Shown: in pieces, positions 49,058 through 57,911 of the stretch
Layout: the number at the start of each line of letters is the position of its first letter
Position numbering within the stretch: position 1 is the first letter of the stretch
NCBI GenBank assembly: GCA_964575845.1
Contig: CAZNSX010000004.1
Span: 186,001-250,000, forward strand
DNA from: CAZNSX01 sp964575845
GTDB taxonomy: Bacteria > UBA8248 > CAZNSX01
DNA: 64,000 nucleotides
Direction: 5' to 3'
Made by a program: the position numbers and the translations under genes
Notes under the pieces: model-generated
The model's input: the letters and a program-made list of their open reading frames with translations, nothing else
What the model was told of the DNA's origin: nothing
Databases searched by the model: none

Positions 49058-49308
49058 CCCTTCCGCTCGCCTCCACCCCGCCGGAGCGACACTCCTCCCC
49101 GTCGGGTTCGCCCCCTTCCCCCTCGCGCTCCGAAACCACTATAGAGCGCCATTTTCGCCCGAACGGGCTGAAATTTTTAGAACTTTGCTAATAGGTAAGC
49201 GAGCCATGCCGATAAGTATTATTGTCGCCCCACTGCGCGGGTAGTAGGGTACCCCTGTTCGAAGATGAAGGAGGAGTTCAGGGCCTGTCCGGATTGAAGC
49301 CGGCACGT

Positions 49309-51063
49309 ATGCAGGAGCGGAGTGGTTTGGCATTGAGAAACATGACGCTCATCCAAAGATTCTCGCTTCTCTGTCTCTTGGCACTGGCTTCTCTCAGTGC
49401 GATCCTCGGATGGGTTATCGGCACCTCTATCGAACACGACATGCTTTCCAGGTCAAGGGAGATAATAGCGAAGTCTATCTCTCAGCTGGCGAAGAATCAT
49501 TTTCAAGGCGTCGATTTCAGCACTCCCAAGACCGGCCTTGATTATGATGATTTCGCAGAAAGAATGAAGCATCTTCCTCTTGGAACCAACACCAAGCGGA
49601 TGACAATCTGGAATAAAGGTCACACTATTATATGGTCGAATGATAAGCAAATTGTCGGGAAGGCGTACCCAGAGGACGAAGAGCTAAATGAAGCAATCGG
49701 TGGTAGAGTAGTTTCAAAAATAATCCCGCGTGAGAAGTTCATTCATAAATATAAGTTCGACAGCCAATCTGAAAGACTTCTTGAGATATATGTGCCTATA
49801 CGTTTAGAGGCGGGCGGCGAAATTGCGGCCATAGTCGAGTCATACCAGAACCTGGACCCCCTCTTCGAGGATATCTCCTACCATAAGCGAATCCTTTGGG
49901 CCTCAATAATCCCAGGCTTCGCAGTTCTGTATTTTGCGCTTTTTGGAATCGTTTGCCGTGCTTCCCGGCATATAGAGGCCCAAACTAAGGACATCATTCG
50001 GTCCGAGGAGAGATACCGCAGCCTGGTCCGCTCCGCCCAGGACGGCATCATCTCCATTAACGGCGGGGGAGAGGTGGCTCTTTTCAATGAAGCGGCGGAG
50101 CGGATGTTCGGTTATTCAGCCGAGGAAGTAATCGGCCGCCCGCTCACGATGATCATGCCTGAAGAGTATAGGGAAAAGTATAAAACCGCTATGCGGCGCT
50201 TTTCGGAGAGGGGGGAAATCACTGACTCGGGGAAGACCATGGAGCTTGAGGGATTGCGGAGGAGTGGAGAGCGTTTTCCCATTGAGCTGTCGCTTTCGGT
50301 TTCGGGGGAGGGAGATGATCGTATAGTGACGGGTATCGTGAGGGATATTTCGGAGCGCAAGAAAATGCAAGGTCAACTTATCGAGGCGGAAAGGCAGGCT
50401 TCGGTATCACTGATAGCAGGAAGTATTGGACACGAGCTAAACAATGCAATCAGCGGGCTGATGGGGTATGCCGACCTCTTGAGAATGGACCCGGGGAACG
50501 AGAAGGTGGCTGAGGAATGCGCCGAGATATTCGGCACACAATCTCAGCGTCTTAGGCTTCATGCCCATAACCTTCTTGCCCTGAGTAAGCCCCGTGAGCC
50601 TGAAATAAAACCCGTCGCCCTTAATTCCTTACTCGATAGGGTCACAGAAATGCTTTATGTGAGCGGTCTTCTCAAGAGGTACTCGATTGTCAAGGAGTAT
50701 TCGGGGGACCTTCCCCCGGTTATGGGGGATGAGACGCTCCTTGAGCAGGTCGTGAGGAATCTGGAGATCAACGCAGCCCACGCAATGGAAAATCAGGGGA
50801 TCTTGAGACTGAGCACGAGATTCTCCGGGGCTAATTCTCATGTCGAATTCTCTATCGCAGACACAGGTCATGGAATAGCTGATGACAGACGCCGCCAGAT
50901 ATTTCTTCCCTTCTATACAACCAAGGGGAAAGGGAAAGGCACGGGCTTGGGCATGTATATTGTCAAGCAAATAGTCGAGCAGCACGAAGGCTATATTCGA
51001 GTTGAGAGCGAAGTGGGGGTCGGCACGAGCATGACCGTCGGACTTCCGGCGGCAAAAGGTTAG
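49309..51063 (+). CDS. PAS-domain sensor histidine kinase
   Basis: About 584 residues. Two hydrophobic helices (LIQRFSLLCLLALASLSAILGWVIG and ILWASIIPGFAVLYFALFGIVC) enclose a periplasmic sensor of about 160 residues. Then a PAS domain (YRSLVRSAQDGIISINGGGEVALFNEAAERMFGYSAEEVIGRP), a HisKA-type helix with the phospho-acceptor histidine in SIGHELNNAISGL, and an ATPase domain with N-box NLEINAAHAM, IADTGHGI and GTGLGMYIVKQ. The response regulator is not nearby. Start ATG 49309 or 49342; neither has a clear ribosome site. Confidence 0.9.
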   Translation: MQERSGLALRNMTLIQRFSLLCLLALASLSAILGWVIGTSIEHDMLSRSREIIAKSISQLAKNHFQGVDFSTPKTGLDYDDFAERMKHLPLGTNTKRMTIWNKGHTIIWSNDKQIVGKAYPEDEELNEAIGGRVVSKIIPREKFIHKYKFDSQSERLLEIYVPIRLEAGGEIAAIVESYQNLDPLFEDISYHKRILWASIIPGFAVLYFALFGIVCRASRHIEAQTKDIIRSEERYRSLVRSAQDGIISINGGGEVALFNEAAERMFGYSAEEVIGRPLTMIMPEEYREKYKTAMRRFSERGEITDSGKTMELEGLRRSGERFPIELSLSVSGEGDDRIVTGIVRDISERKKMQGQLIEAERQASVSLIAGSIGHELNNAISGLMGYADLLRMDPGNEKVAEECAEIFGTQSQRLRLHAHNLLALSKPREPEIKPVALNSLLDRVTEMLYVSGLLKRYSIVKEYSGDLPPVMGDETLLEQVVRNLEINAAHAMENQGILRLSTRFSGANSHVEFSIADTGHGIADDRRRQIFLPFYTTKGKGKGTGLGMYIVKQIVEQHEGYIRVESEVGVGTSMTVGLPAAKG

Positions 51064-51433
51064 TTACGGTCTTTACGAGAACGCTCATGACTATGAATGA
51101 GGGGGCCCAAAACTTCGTTGAGCACTGTTTGCTGACTCCGGCCTGATAATCTTCCGCTGAACAGCCCTTCAATCGACCTCGGCGACACAGTAAACCCCAG
51201 CAACCGCCCGCCTCCCGCTCAAATCAGGAATTCATCGCCGCGGAGAAGCCCGTCCTCGGCATCCCTCCCGCGGACTCTCCGGCTGATACGGATTTTACCC
51301 ATGGACAAAGTAAGCCCTTTGCCGGTATTTTGGGGAGCTAAATGCTCCGGATGATATGATCGGCACAACCGAACCCTTTTTGCCGGTTTCGGGATGTCGC
51401 CGGATTTCGCAGGAATTAGAGAGGGGATAGGGC
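51064..51433. other. intergenic region upstream of the nitroreductase gene
   Basis: No gene recognised. It contains a promoter-like element (51302-51331) inside a 60-base segment that recurs at 52349-52408. A stretch at 51075-51087, TTTACGAGAACG, resembles the REPIN linker but is not flanked by the hairpins. Confidence 0.5.
51302..51331 (+). promoter_or_regulatory. promoter-like element, first copy
   Basis: TGGACA (51302-51307), 18 bases, TATTTT (51326-51331). Overlapping the -35 is the inverted repeat CAAAG-TAAGCC-CTTTG (51306-51321), a possible operator. It precedes the nitroreductase gene by about 100 bases. The same pattern recurs at 52362. Confidence 0.5.
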
Positions 51434-52279
51434 ATGACCAGCATAAAGGAATTCACGTTAATATCAACTATGATGGTGATGTTCATAGCGATGGGAGGCT
51501 ATGTCATGTCCTCACAAGGTATGGAGAAGAAAAATAGGCCAAAGCACGGATCAAAAATCATAAAGCTACCGGAGCCCAGGCAGGATGGGGAGACCTCGGT
51601 CGAGAAGAATTTGTGCGAGAGAAGGTCGGTCAGAGACTATAAAGATGAGCCTTTGACGCTCAAAGAGGTGTCGCAGCTTCTCTGGGCCGCGCAGGGGATC
51701 ACTGGTTCATGGGGCTTCAGGACAGCTCCTTCTGGGGGAGCCCTCTATCCGCTTGAGGTTTATCTCCTTGCAGGAAATGTGACTGACCTTCCAGATGGAA
51801 TCTATAAGCATAGACCGCAAGGGCATGAGCTTGAGAGAGTAGGAGAAGGAGATAAGAGGGGGGAACTATGCGGTGCCGCGCTCGGGCAACCTTCGGTCAG
51901 AGAGGCTCCCGCGGTTATGGTAATTTCTGCAGTTTATGGGCGAACAACCAGAAAGTATGGGGAGAGGGGCGTAAGGTATGTGCATATGGAAGTCGGCCAC
52001 GCGGCTCAAAATGTATATTTACAGGCGGTTTCGCTGAATCTCGGGACGGTTGTGATCGGTGCCTTCCACGATGATAGGGTGAAAAAGGTTCTGAATCTGG
52101 CGGATGAGGAAGAGCCCCTTTGCATTATGCCCATCGGGAGAAAACATGCGGGAAGTGAGCGATTTCGGGATCAGGCAATCAGCTCGGTTCTTGCGGCTCC
52201 CTTTGCTCGGCACAAGTTGGCCGAGAACGCCTTCATAAATAATCAAAACGTTAGCGGTAACTCCCGCCCACTCGATTGA
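51434..52279 (+). CDS. SagB/ThcOx-type nitroreductase-family protein
   Basis: 281 residues. An N-terminal hydrophobic stretch (ISTMMVMFIAMGGYVMSS) suggests membrane anchoring or export. The FMN-binding fold follows: CERRSVRDYKDEPLTLKEVSQLLWAAQG, the APSGGALYPLEVYLLAG loop, VHMEVGHAAQNVYLQAVSLNLGTVVIGAF and ending IMPIGR. SagB relatives oxidise thiazoline or oxazoline rings in modified peptides, but no YcaO or peptide gene is here, so a different nitro- or quinone-type substrate is equally likely. ATG 51434 has GAGGGGAT upstream. Confidence 0.85.
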   Translation: MTSIKEFTLISTMMVMFIAMGGYVMSSQGMEKKNRPKHGSKIIKLPEPRQDGETSVEKNLCERRSVRDYKDEPLTLKEVSQLLWAAQGITGSWGFRTAPSGGALYPLEVYLLAGNVTDLPDGIYKHRPQGHELERVGEGDKRGELCGAALGQPSVREAPAVMVISAVYGRTTRKYGERGVRYVHMEVGHAAQNVYLQAVSLNLGTVVIGAFHDDRVKKVLNLADEEEPLCIMPIGRKHAGSERFRDQAISSVLAAPFARHKLAENAFINNQNVSGNSRPLD

Positions 52280-52361
52280 ATGAGGAAATAAGCCCGTGAA
52301 AAAGTGTGAGGCTCTCATTCATTCGGGCACCGACCGGCGGGCGGAGAATGAATTTTCCCCG

Positions 52362-52391
52362 TGGACAAAATAAGGCCTTTGCTGGTATCTT
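52362..52391 (+). promoter_or_regulatory. promoter-like element, second copy
   Basis: TGGACA (52362-52367), 18 bases, TATCTT (52386-52391), with CAAA-N8-TTTG in the same place as in the first copy. It precedes the lipoprotein gene by about 80 bases. The segment 52349-52408 resembles 51290-51349 over its whole length. Confidence 0.5.
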
Positions 52392-52469
52392 TTGCGGAAA
52401 ATGCCTCGGGGCAGAACCATCCGGATGCTTTAGGGCTAGGGCTTCAGGTGCCATGGGGAGGGACGGGAG

Positions 52470-53417
52470 ATGCGGAGAGGAACTCTCCCCCTCTGGGCGG
52501 GCATCATCTTCCCTCTTTTGCTTTTGGGCTGTGCAACAACAGGGCCACAGCCAGGGGCCGTGGCTCATCCTGAGGGCAAAGAGAAGGAGAGTACCTTCGT
52601 TCGGTGGTTGAGGAAAGGCTTGAGCCCGACCCTCAAGGAGCAGGGGGAAAAGGAGAGGGGGAGCTCGGCCCACTCCTCTGGGGCTCGGCCCATGGAAGGG
52701 GAGGGCCGCGGGAGGGTTGGGCAAGAGGCATCCCGGGCGGAGGCGCCGCTCCCGGGAGGGCGGGTGACCCCCTCCACGTCTCAGGTCATTCCAGCCTCGA
52801 AGGAACCTGCGCCGCGGTTCGTGGTACCAAAGGGCCCCCTGCCCGTGTTTTTGGATGAGAAGGCTGAGGGGAAAGCCAGCGGGACCGGGGAGCAGGTGGC
52901 GAGCCTCAGCCTTCCCCCCGAGCGTGAGGCGACGCTCCCCCCCGTCCGTTGGGAAGAGGTGGTAAACGCAATCGAGGCCGCCGAGAAGGCCCTGGATAGG
53001 GCCAAGAGAGGGGGTGGCGAGAGGAAGGACGGGCGGTCCTTCAGGTCTGCGCGGGTCTCCCTGAAAGAGGCGAAGGAGGCCTTCATCAGGGGCTGGCTGG
53101 AGGAAAGTTTCCTCAAGGCGTGGCTCGCGAAGGAAAGAGCCCGGAGGCTAAGAGTAAGCACTCTGCCCACCAAACGAAGCGCGCTCGAAAGGCAGGCGCT
53201 TGAGGCCATACTCAATGCGGAGAAGGCCCTCAGGGATACTCTGCTCCGGGGGCCTCTGGGGGTGGAAGAATGGCACCCTTACGGCCGGGCGCAGAATCTC
53301 TTGCGCCTCGCCATGAAATCATACAGAGATGGCGAATTCAAGAAGGCCCTCGCCAGCGCCGAGCTGGCGGAGAAGCACGCCCTGAGCCTGAACTCTCGCA
53401 ATCGGGAGAGGCGGTGA
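52470..53417 (+). CDS. hypothetical lipoprotein with helical repeats
   Basis: 315 residues. The signal ends in a lipobox LLGC (residue 21), so the protein is likely lipid-anchored on the outer face of a membrane. A Pro/Glu/Gly-rich linker (to about 165) is followed by a helical domain with repeated KAL- and AEKA-type motifs: WEEVVNAIEAAEKALDRAK, ARVSLKEAKEAFI, LEAILNAEKALRDTL and ALASAELAEKHAL, a TPR-like or DUF4398-like pattern. No family is firmly recognised. ATG 52470 has GGGAGGGA upstream. Confidence 0.78.
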   Translation: MRRGTLPLWAGIIFPLLLLGCATTGPQPGAVAHPEGKEKESTFVRWLRKGLSPTLKEQGEKERGSSAHSSGARPMEGEGRGRVGQEASRAEAPLPGGRVTPSTSQVIPASKEPAPRFVVPKGPLPVFLDEKAEGKASGTGEQVASLSLPPEREATLPPVRWEEVVNAIEAAEKALDRAKRGGGERKDGRSFRSARVSLKEAKEAFIRGWLEESFLKAWLAKERARRLRVSTLPTKRSALERQALEAILNAEKALRDTLLRGPLGVEEWHPYGRAQNLLRLAMKSYRDGEFKKALASAELAEKHALSLNSRNRERR

Positions 53418-53452
53418 AGGACAGAAGATAGAAAACCTTCTCCTCGAAGGTG

Positions 53453-53490
53453 GGGCTGGCTTCAAGGGGCCAGCCCTTTAGATTTCTTTA
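53453..53490 (+). terminator. intrinsic terminator after the lipoprotein gene
   Basis: GGGCTGGC (53453-53460) pairs with GCCAGCCC (53469-53476) and is followed by TTTAGATTTCTTT. Confidence 0.7.
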
Positions 53491-53551
53491 TTGGGAGCCC
53501 CTCTCAAAGGAGCTTTCCTTCCCTGATACTTCCTCCCCGAGGAGACGGACA

Positions 53552-54643
53552 ATGAAGATTGCAGCCATCGAGTGTTACATCCTCCGCCTTCCCACCGCGC
53601 GCTCCTTCGTGAGTGCCCTGGCCCGATATGACTACTTTGACGACGTGGTGGTGGACCTGAAGACGGAGGGGGGCCTCCAGGGTATGGGCTATACCACCTT
53701 TGTGGGTGGGGATGCGTCCCGGGCCTGCAAGGCCTACGCGGAAGGGGAGCTCTCTTCGGCCCTCCTGGGAGAGGAGGTCACAGCTACCGAGCGCATCTGG
53801 GAGAGGATGTACCAGCCCAATAAGGCGAGGCTCCGCAAAGGGGTGGGCATGTACGCGCTCAGCGCCCTCGACATAGCCGTCTGGGACGCGCTGGGCAAAG
53901 CCCTGGGACAGCCGCTCTATAAGCTCCTCGGAGGCTACCGCGATGAGGTGCCAGCTTACGGCAGTGGCGGCTGGCACGGGATGTCCATCGGGGAAATCCT
54001 CGAGGAGGTTGAGGGTTTCAGGGAGAAGGGGATAGATGCCTACAAAATGAAGGTGGGCACGGGGGATCTCCGGAGAGACCTCGAGCGGGTGCGGGCGGTC
54101 AGGGAGGCCTTTGGCGAGGGGCTGGCCCTCATGCTGGATGCCAACCAGAGGTGGAATGCGAGAGACGCCCTGGAGGCAGCGAAGAAGTTTGAGCTTTTCG
54201 AAGTGGCCTGGCTTGAAGAGCCCGTGCTTGCCGATTGCCCCGGAGACTTGGCCGTGGTAGCCGCCCAGAGCCCCGTCCCCATAGCCGCGGGCGAGAACGA
54301 ATACACCTGCTGGGGCTTCAGGGAGCTCTTGGAAAGGAGGGCCGCCCACATCCTGCAGCCGGACGTTCAGAGGGTGGGAGGGGTGACCGAGTGGATGAAG
54401 GTGGCCCACATGGCCCAGGCCTGGCGCATCCCCCTGAGCCCCCACCTGGGCCACGAGCTTCACGCGCAGCTTGTGGCGGCGGTGCCCAACGGGCTCAGTG
54501 TGGAATATCTCTCGGGTCTCCCGCAGGATGTTTTTGAGGAGGGGCCCGAGCTCTCGGATGGCTCCTTTCATCTCTCCGATAGGCCCGGCATCGGCCTTAA
54601 GATAAGGGAAGGAGCAAAGAAGAAGTACGGCCTGAGCCCGTGA
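53552..54643 (+). CDS. mandelate racemase/muconate lactonizing enzyme-family protein
   Basis: 363 residues of the enolase superfamily. The catalytic KMK pair is in YKMKVGTG, metal ligands in MLDANQRW, WLEEPV and IAAGENEYTCWG, and the C-terminal histidine in SPHLGHELHAQ, an arrangement typical of acid-sugar dehydratases and racemases. Substrate unknown. ATG 53552 has GAGGAGA seven bases away; the frame upstream of it is not conserved. The last 45 bases recur after the next gene. Confidence 0.92.
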   Translation: MKIAAIECYILRLPTARSFVSALARYDYFDDVVVDLKTEGGLQGMGYTTFVGGDASRACKAYAEGELSSALLGEEVTATERIWERMYQPNKARLRKGVGMYALSALDIAVWDALGKALGQPLYKLLGGYRDEVPAYGSGGWHGMSIGEILEEVEGFREKGIDAYKMKVGTGDLRRDLERVRAVREAFGEGLALMLDANQRWNARDALEAAKKFELFEVAWLEEPVLADCPGDLAVVAAQSPVPIAAGENEYTCWGFRELLERRAAHILQPDVQRVGGVTEWMKVAHMAQAWRIPLSPHLGHELHAQLVAAVPNGLSVEYLSGLPQDVFEEGPELSDGSFHLSDRPGIGLKIREGAKKKYGLSP

Positions 54644-54717
54644 CGGCCTTCTCTCCGCACCCGACGGAGGAGAAGGTGAAACCGACCTTAATCTTCAAAG
54701 CGGAGGAGGAAAGAGGA

Positions 54718-55479
54718 ATGGGTCACACTAAGGTCATAGACCTGAGCCTTCCCATAAGAAACTTTGCAATGGAATCTCAAGAGCAGTCCATCTCTCGTTT
54801 CAACCACACCGAAAGGGCCCGCGGCTTCACGAAAAGATATGGTCTACGAATCGACGATTTCTTGTCCCCACCCTTCCTCGCCAGCGAGACCGTGACGGCG
54901 GCCACTCATGCGGCGACCCACATGGACGCTCCCTGGCATTTCGGCCCAACGTCCGAAGGAAGGCCCTCGAAGACGATAGACCAGATTCCCCTGGAGTGGT
55001 GCTATGGTGACGGAGTGGTTCTGGATTTCACCCATAAGAAGGCGGAGGAGTGGATAAGGGAGGACGACACGAAAGACGCCTTGAAGGCCATCGGCTACAA
55101 CATAAAACCGCATGACATCGTGCTCTTCAGGACTGATGCCTACAAGCATTTCGACGATACCGATTTCGAGATGATACATCCGGGAGTCCACAGGAGCTCG
55201 GTTCTGTGGCTGATAGAAAGGGGAGTGAGAGTCATGGGCATCGATTCATGGGGCTTCGATGCTCCCATAGCGATGATGGCCGAGGAGTACAAGAGGGGAA
55301 ATAGGGAGAATTTCTTCTCAGCGCACTTTGTCGGAAGAGAGAAGGAGTACGTGCATATCGAGAAGCTCGCGAACCTCGACAAGATCCCGAAACCCTATGG
55401 CTTCAAGGTGGCGGCGTTTCCCGTAAAGATCGAAGGCGGGAGCGGAGGCTGGGTCAGGGCGGTGGCCATAATCGAATGA
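54718..55479 (+). CDS. cyclase-family (kynurenine formamidase-like) hydrolase
   Basis: 253 residues, start ATG 54718 with GGAGGAGG upstream. The metal-binding motif THAATHMDAPWHFGP is plain, with FRTDAYKHF and GIDSWGFDAP later, as in the cyclase/Kyn formamidase superfamily. These use a metal to open amide or ester rings. Its codon use looks AT-richer than that of the genes on both sides. It is sandwiched between the racemase-type gene and a repeated scrap of that gene's 3' end, which suggests insertion. Confidence 0.88.
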   Translation: MGHTKVIDLSLPIRNFAMESQEQSISRFNHTERARGFTKRYGLRIDDFLSPPFLASETVTAATHAATHMDAPWHFGPTSEGRPSKTIDQIPLEWCYGDGVVLDFTHKKAEEWIREDDTKDALKAIGYNIKPHDIVLFRTDAYKHFDDTDFEMIHPGVHRSSVLWLIERGVRVMGIDSWGFDAPIAMMAEEYKRGNRENFFSAHFVGREKEYVHIEKLANLDKIPKPYGFKVAAFPVKIEGGSGGWVRAVAIIE

Positions 55480-55507
55480 CCCACAGTGCAGCCATCCCCC
55501 GGCCGCG

Positions 55508-55553
55508 CACCGGCCTCAAGATAAGGGAAGAAGCGAGAAAGAATCATGGCCCG
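55508..55553 (+). pseudogene. remnant of a mandelate racemase-type gene 3' end
   Basis: Bases 55512-55543 are close to 54593-54624 at the end of the racemase-type gene, and translate in one frame to TGLKIREEARKNHG against IGLKIREGAKKKYG. Only this scrap is present; it follows the cyclase gene. It points to duplication with later loss or to recombination around the cyclase gene. Confidence 0.55.
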
Positions 55554-55602
55554 GGGGCGTCATGCTTTGAGGCGCCCCAGAGATTCTCCGATTTTCCCAC
55601 TC

Positions 55603-56358
55603 TCAGGGATAGCGGCTCTTCTCGAAAACCCTGGCCTCATGGCCGGGAAGGACGAAATCGGCGACCTCCTCTATGCGGCAAAAGCTGAGCCAGGTCTCCT
55701 CCAGGTCCATGTAGCGTCCGTTCATGATGAAGGGGAGCTTGTGCTCGGGGTCCCCCGCCCAGTTCTCCCAGCACATGACGGCGTCGCCCGCGACCACATA
55801 AGCACCCTTACCTGTCTCAACAGCCACCGCCTGGTGGCCCGGCGAGTGGCCCGGCGTGGGAAAGACCCTCACCCCCGGCACTATCTCCCCCTCCCCGTCC
55901 AGCAGCTCATAGAGGGTATCGATGAAGGGTGGCCTCGCGCCCAGGGCGACGCTCTCATAGGACCTGTAGTAGGGAGGCAGGGGGGCCATGGCGAACTGAA
56001 GCTCCTTTCGCTGCACATAAAAACGGGCCTTCTTGAAGAAGCGCTGGTTGTGGGAATGGTCCCAGTGGAGGTGAGTGTGAATAACGATCTCCACTTCCTC
56101 CGGACTCACCCCCTGCTTGAGAAGAGCTCTGTCTATCCTCTCCTCTTCCTCCTGCCTTGAGCCCGGATAGTGATACCTGCCTGCCCTCTCGGTGTCGCAC
56201 ATTCCGGTATCGACCAGAACCAGGGCGTCCCCTCCCCGGAGGAGCCAGGCCGTGGCCGGAATCTCCACCCACATCTCAGGGTTTCGGCCGAGGGTAAGGG
56301 TGAGGGCTTTATTGGCTTTGATCACACCGGTCCTTATGGGAGTTATGGTCCAGGCCAT
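55603..56358 (-). CDS. MBL-fold hydrolase, N-acyl homoserine lactonase-like
   Basis: 251 residues with the metallo-beta-lactamase zinc motif THLHWDHSHN, then PTPGHSPGHQAV and VAGDAVMCWENWAG, and C-terminal PGHEARVF. The fold and the tyrosine-rich region before the zinc site resemble AttM/AiiB lactonases, which open homoserine lactone rings; other lactones are equally possible. It is the last gene of a minus-strand run FAD oxidoreductase-CMD-this gene. Confidence 0.88.
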   Translation of the reverse strand: MAWTITPIRTGVIKANKALTLTLGRNPEMWVEIPATAWLLRGGDALVLVDTGMCDTERAGRYHYPGSRQEEEERIDRALLKQGVSPEEVEIVIHTHLHWDHSHNQRFFKKARFYVQRKELQFAMAPLPPYYRSYESVALGARPPFIDTLYELLDGEGEIVPGVRVFPTPGHSPGHQAVAVETGKGAYVVAGDAVMCWENWAGDPEHKLPFIMNGRYMDLEETWLSFCRIEEVADFVLPGHEARVFEKSRYP

Positions 56359-56387
56359 GGCCCTCCCTCAAAGAGTTGCTCTTGGGC

Positions 56388-56756
56388 TCAGGCCTTTGCC
56401 TTGCGCTTGGTGGCGCGCCGGCGCTGCTTTAGAGCGTCATGCACCCAGCCGTAGCCTTGAATAAAGGTCGGCGAGCCGAACCAGGGCAAGGTCAGCAGTA
56501 CCGCTTCGGTAATCTCCTCATGGGTCGCCCCCGCCTTGAGCGCCTCATCAATATGAACCTCAAGGCCTGGCCGGTACTGATTGATTATGAAAAAGGGGAT
56601 TACGATGAGCTCTTTGGTTTTCTTGTCCAGAGCTGAAGGCTTGATCAGGAGCTCATGGTAGAGGTCATCGAGCTTCTTCCAGAATTCGGGGTGCTCCCGC
56701 GCCAGGGTCTCCGCCGGTTTCACTACATAGCCGAAAGCCTTGCTCACCTTTGCCAT
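56388..56756 (-). CDS. carboxymuconolactone decarboxylase-family protein lacking the CxxC
   Basis: 122 residues: FWKKLDDLYHELLIKPSALDKKTKELIVIPFFIINQYRPGLEVHIDEALKAGATHEEITEAVLL is the CMD pattern. The AhpD-type CxxC that normally precedes the conserved histidine is missing; the equivalent stretch is INQYRPGLEVH. It is therefore unlikely to have peroxidase activity and could be a decarboxylase-like or structural form. ATG 56756 has GAGGAGA upstream and overlaps the end of the FAD gene by 13 bases. Confidence 0.85.
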   Translation of the reverse strand: MAKVSKAFGYVVKPAETLAREHPEFWKKLDDLYHELLIKPSALDKKTKELIVIPFFIINQYRPGLEVHIDEALKAGATHEEITEAVLLTLPWFGSPTFIQGYGWVHDALKQRRRATKRKAKA

Positions 56757-57841
56757 TGAAGGTCTCCTCTTAAGGGGGCAACTTTTCTTGGTCTTCTGAA
56801 ACCACGGACCTTTCTCCAAGCCAGTGGGTATAGAGCACACTTGAGGGCATAAGGCTTGTAGAGCCGTTGAAGGAAAGCCCTGCTGTCGGGGGAAGAAGAG
56901 ACGCGCCTCAGGAGCCACCATTGGCCGAAGCTCCCGAGACCTTCAAAGATAAAGCGATTCACCACCGCGGATTTGGCATGCGGGACGGCCTTTCGCCTGA
57001 TGAGTGCCCGGTAGCTAGAGGCTTCGATGATGCTTCTAGCGGCGAGATAACCAGAGAGAAAAGCGAGCCTCATCCCGAAGCCCCACATCCCGTCCTGAAG
57101 GCCTGCGGCCTCTCCCACAGGTAGTCCCACTCGCCTCTTCTCAGAGTAGATGGCCGCCACCCCGCAGAAGGGTTTGGGCTCTTCCAGGTTGAAATTCAGG
57201 ATTTGCTCGAAGCGGGAGACGGCCTCAAGAAGACGACCAGCCTTATTCTTCATCTCCCCTCTTCCCGCAACGGCGAGCGTGCCCCTTCCCCGGAGAGTAA
57301 GGAGATAGGCATAGCCCTTGGGCACGAGGGACTCATCCATGATGGCATGGATGGAGGGCGGGAGGTCGGTCCTGAAGGTCAGGCCTCGGGCCATAAGGTC
57401 AGGGGCGGGGGGTCCCGTTGCTATGATACGCGCACTCTCGGGGCTTATTGCCTCGCCCAGACGGAGCTCCACCCCGAGCAAGAGGGCTTGGCGCTTGAGG
57501 TGCGAATCAAGCGTATCAGGCTCCGGGCCCCGCCTCACCATGTACAGGCCGGGTCTTTCGGACCTGACCTCAAAGGGCCTAAGGCGGCGGTCATATAACA
57601 TAAGGCGGTAAAAGGGATGAAAGGGGAAGCTCGTGTCAATATTTATCCGCTTGAGGAAATCCAGGGCATCTTCCCGAGAGGTCCAGTTCTCTATGGCCTG
57701 ATGGTCTCCGTGGTGCCTCATGCCGACCTCGCGGCGTCTCTCGAAGACGATAACCCTCCTTCCCGTGAGGGCCAGGTTGATGGCGGCCGTGAGCCCGGCT
57801 ATGCCGGCACCGGCGATGATAAGGGGATCTTCCCTTTCCAT
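56744..57841 (-). CDS. FAD-dependent oxidoreductase (NAD(P)/FAD-binding)
   Basis: 365 residues. The dinucleotide fold begins PLIIAGAGIAGLTAAINLALTGRRVIVFERR, and a GG-reductase-like topology follows with RHHGDHQAIENWTS, YAYLLTLRGRGTLAVAG, and the second FAD segment VGEAAGLQDGMWGFGMRLAF. The substrate could be an isoprenoid, carotenoid or other hydrophobic molecule; not resolvable here. ATG 57841. Upstream 70 bases to the divergent nucleotidyltransferase gene must contain both promoters. Confidence 0.85.
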   Translation of the reverse strand: MEREDPLIIAGAGIAGLTAAINLALTGRRVIVFERRREVGMRHHGDHQAIENWTSREDALDFLKRINIDTSFPFHPFYRLMLYDRRLRPFEVRSERPGLYMVRRGPEPDTLDSHLKRQALLLGVELRLGEAISPESARIIATGPPAPDLMARGLTFRTDLPPSIHAIMDESLVPKGYAYLLTLRGRGTLAVAGRGEMKNKAGRLLEAVSRFEQILNFNLEEPKPFCGVAAIYSEKRRVGLPVGEAAGLQDGMWGFGMRLAFLSGYLAARSIIEASSYRALIRRKAVPHAKSAVVNRFIFEGLGSFGQWWLLRRVSSSPDSRAFLQRLYKPYALKCALYPLAWRKVRGFRRPRKVAPLRGDLQWQR

Positions 57842-57911
57842 GGGGCCCCTCTTCGCATGGCCTTTTCGGGCTACCCAAAAGCTCAGTCATGATACTATAA
57901 AAAAGGGTTAG

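Noticed and set aside
51064..51100. A fifth, degenerate REPIN copy
   Set aside because: TTTACGAGAACG matches the linker, but the hairpins and GTAG/CTAC ends on both sides are missing.
51434..52279. SagB oxidase of a thiazole/oxazole-modified peptide cluster
   Set aside because: No YcaO, precursor peptide or related maturation gene is nearby; only the fold can be claimed.
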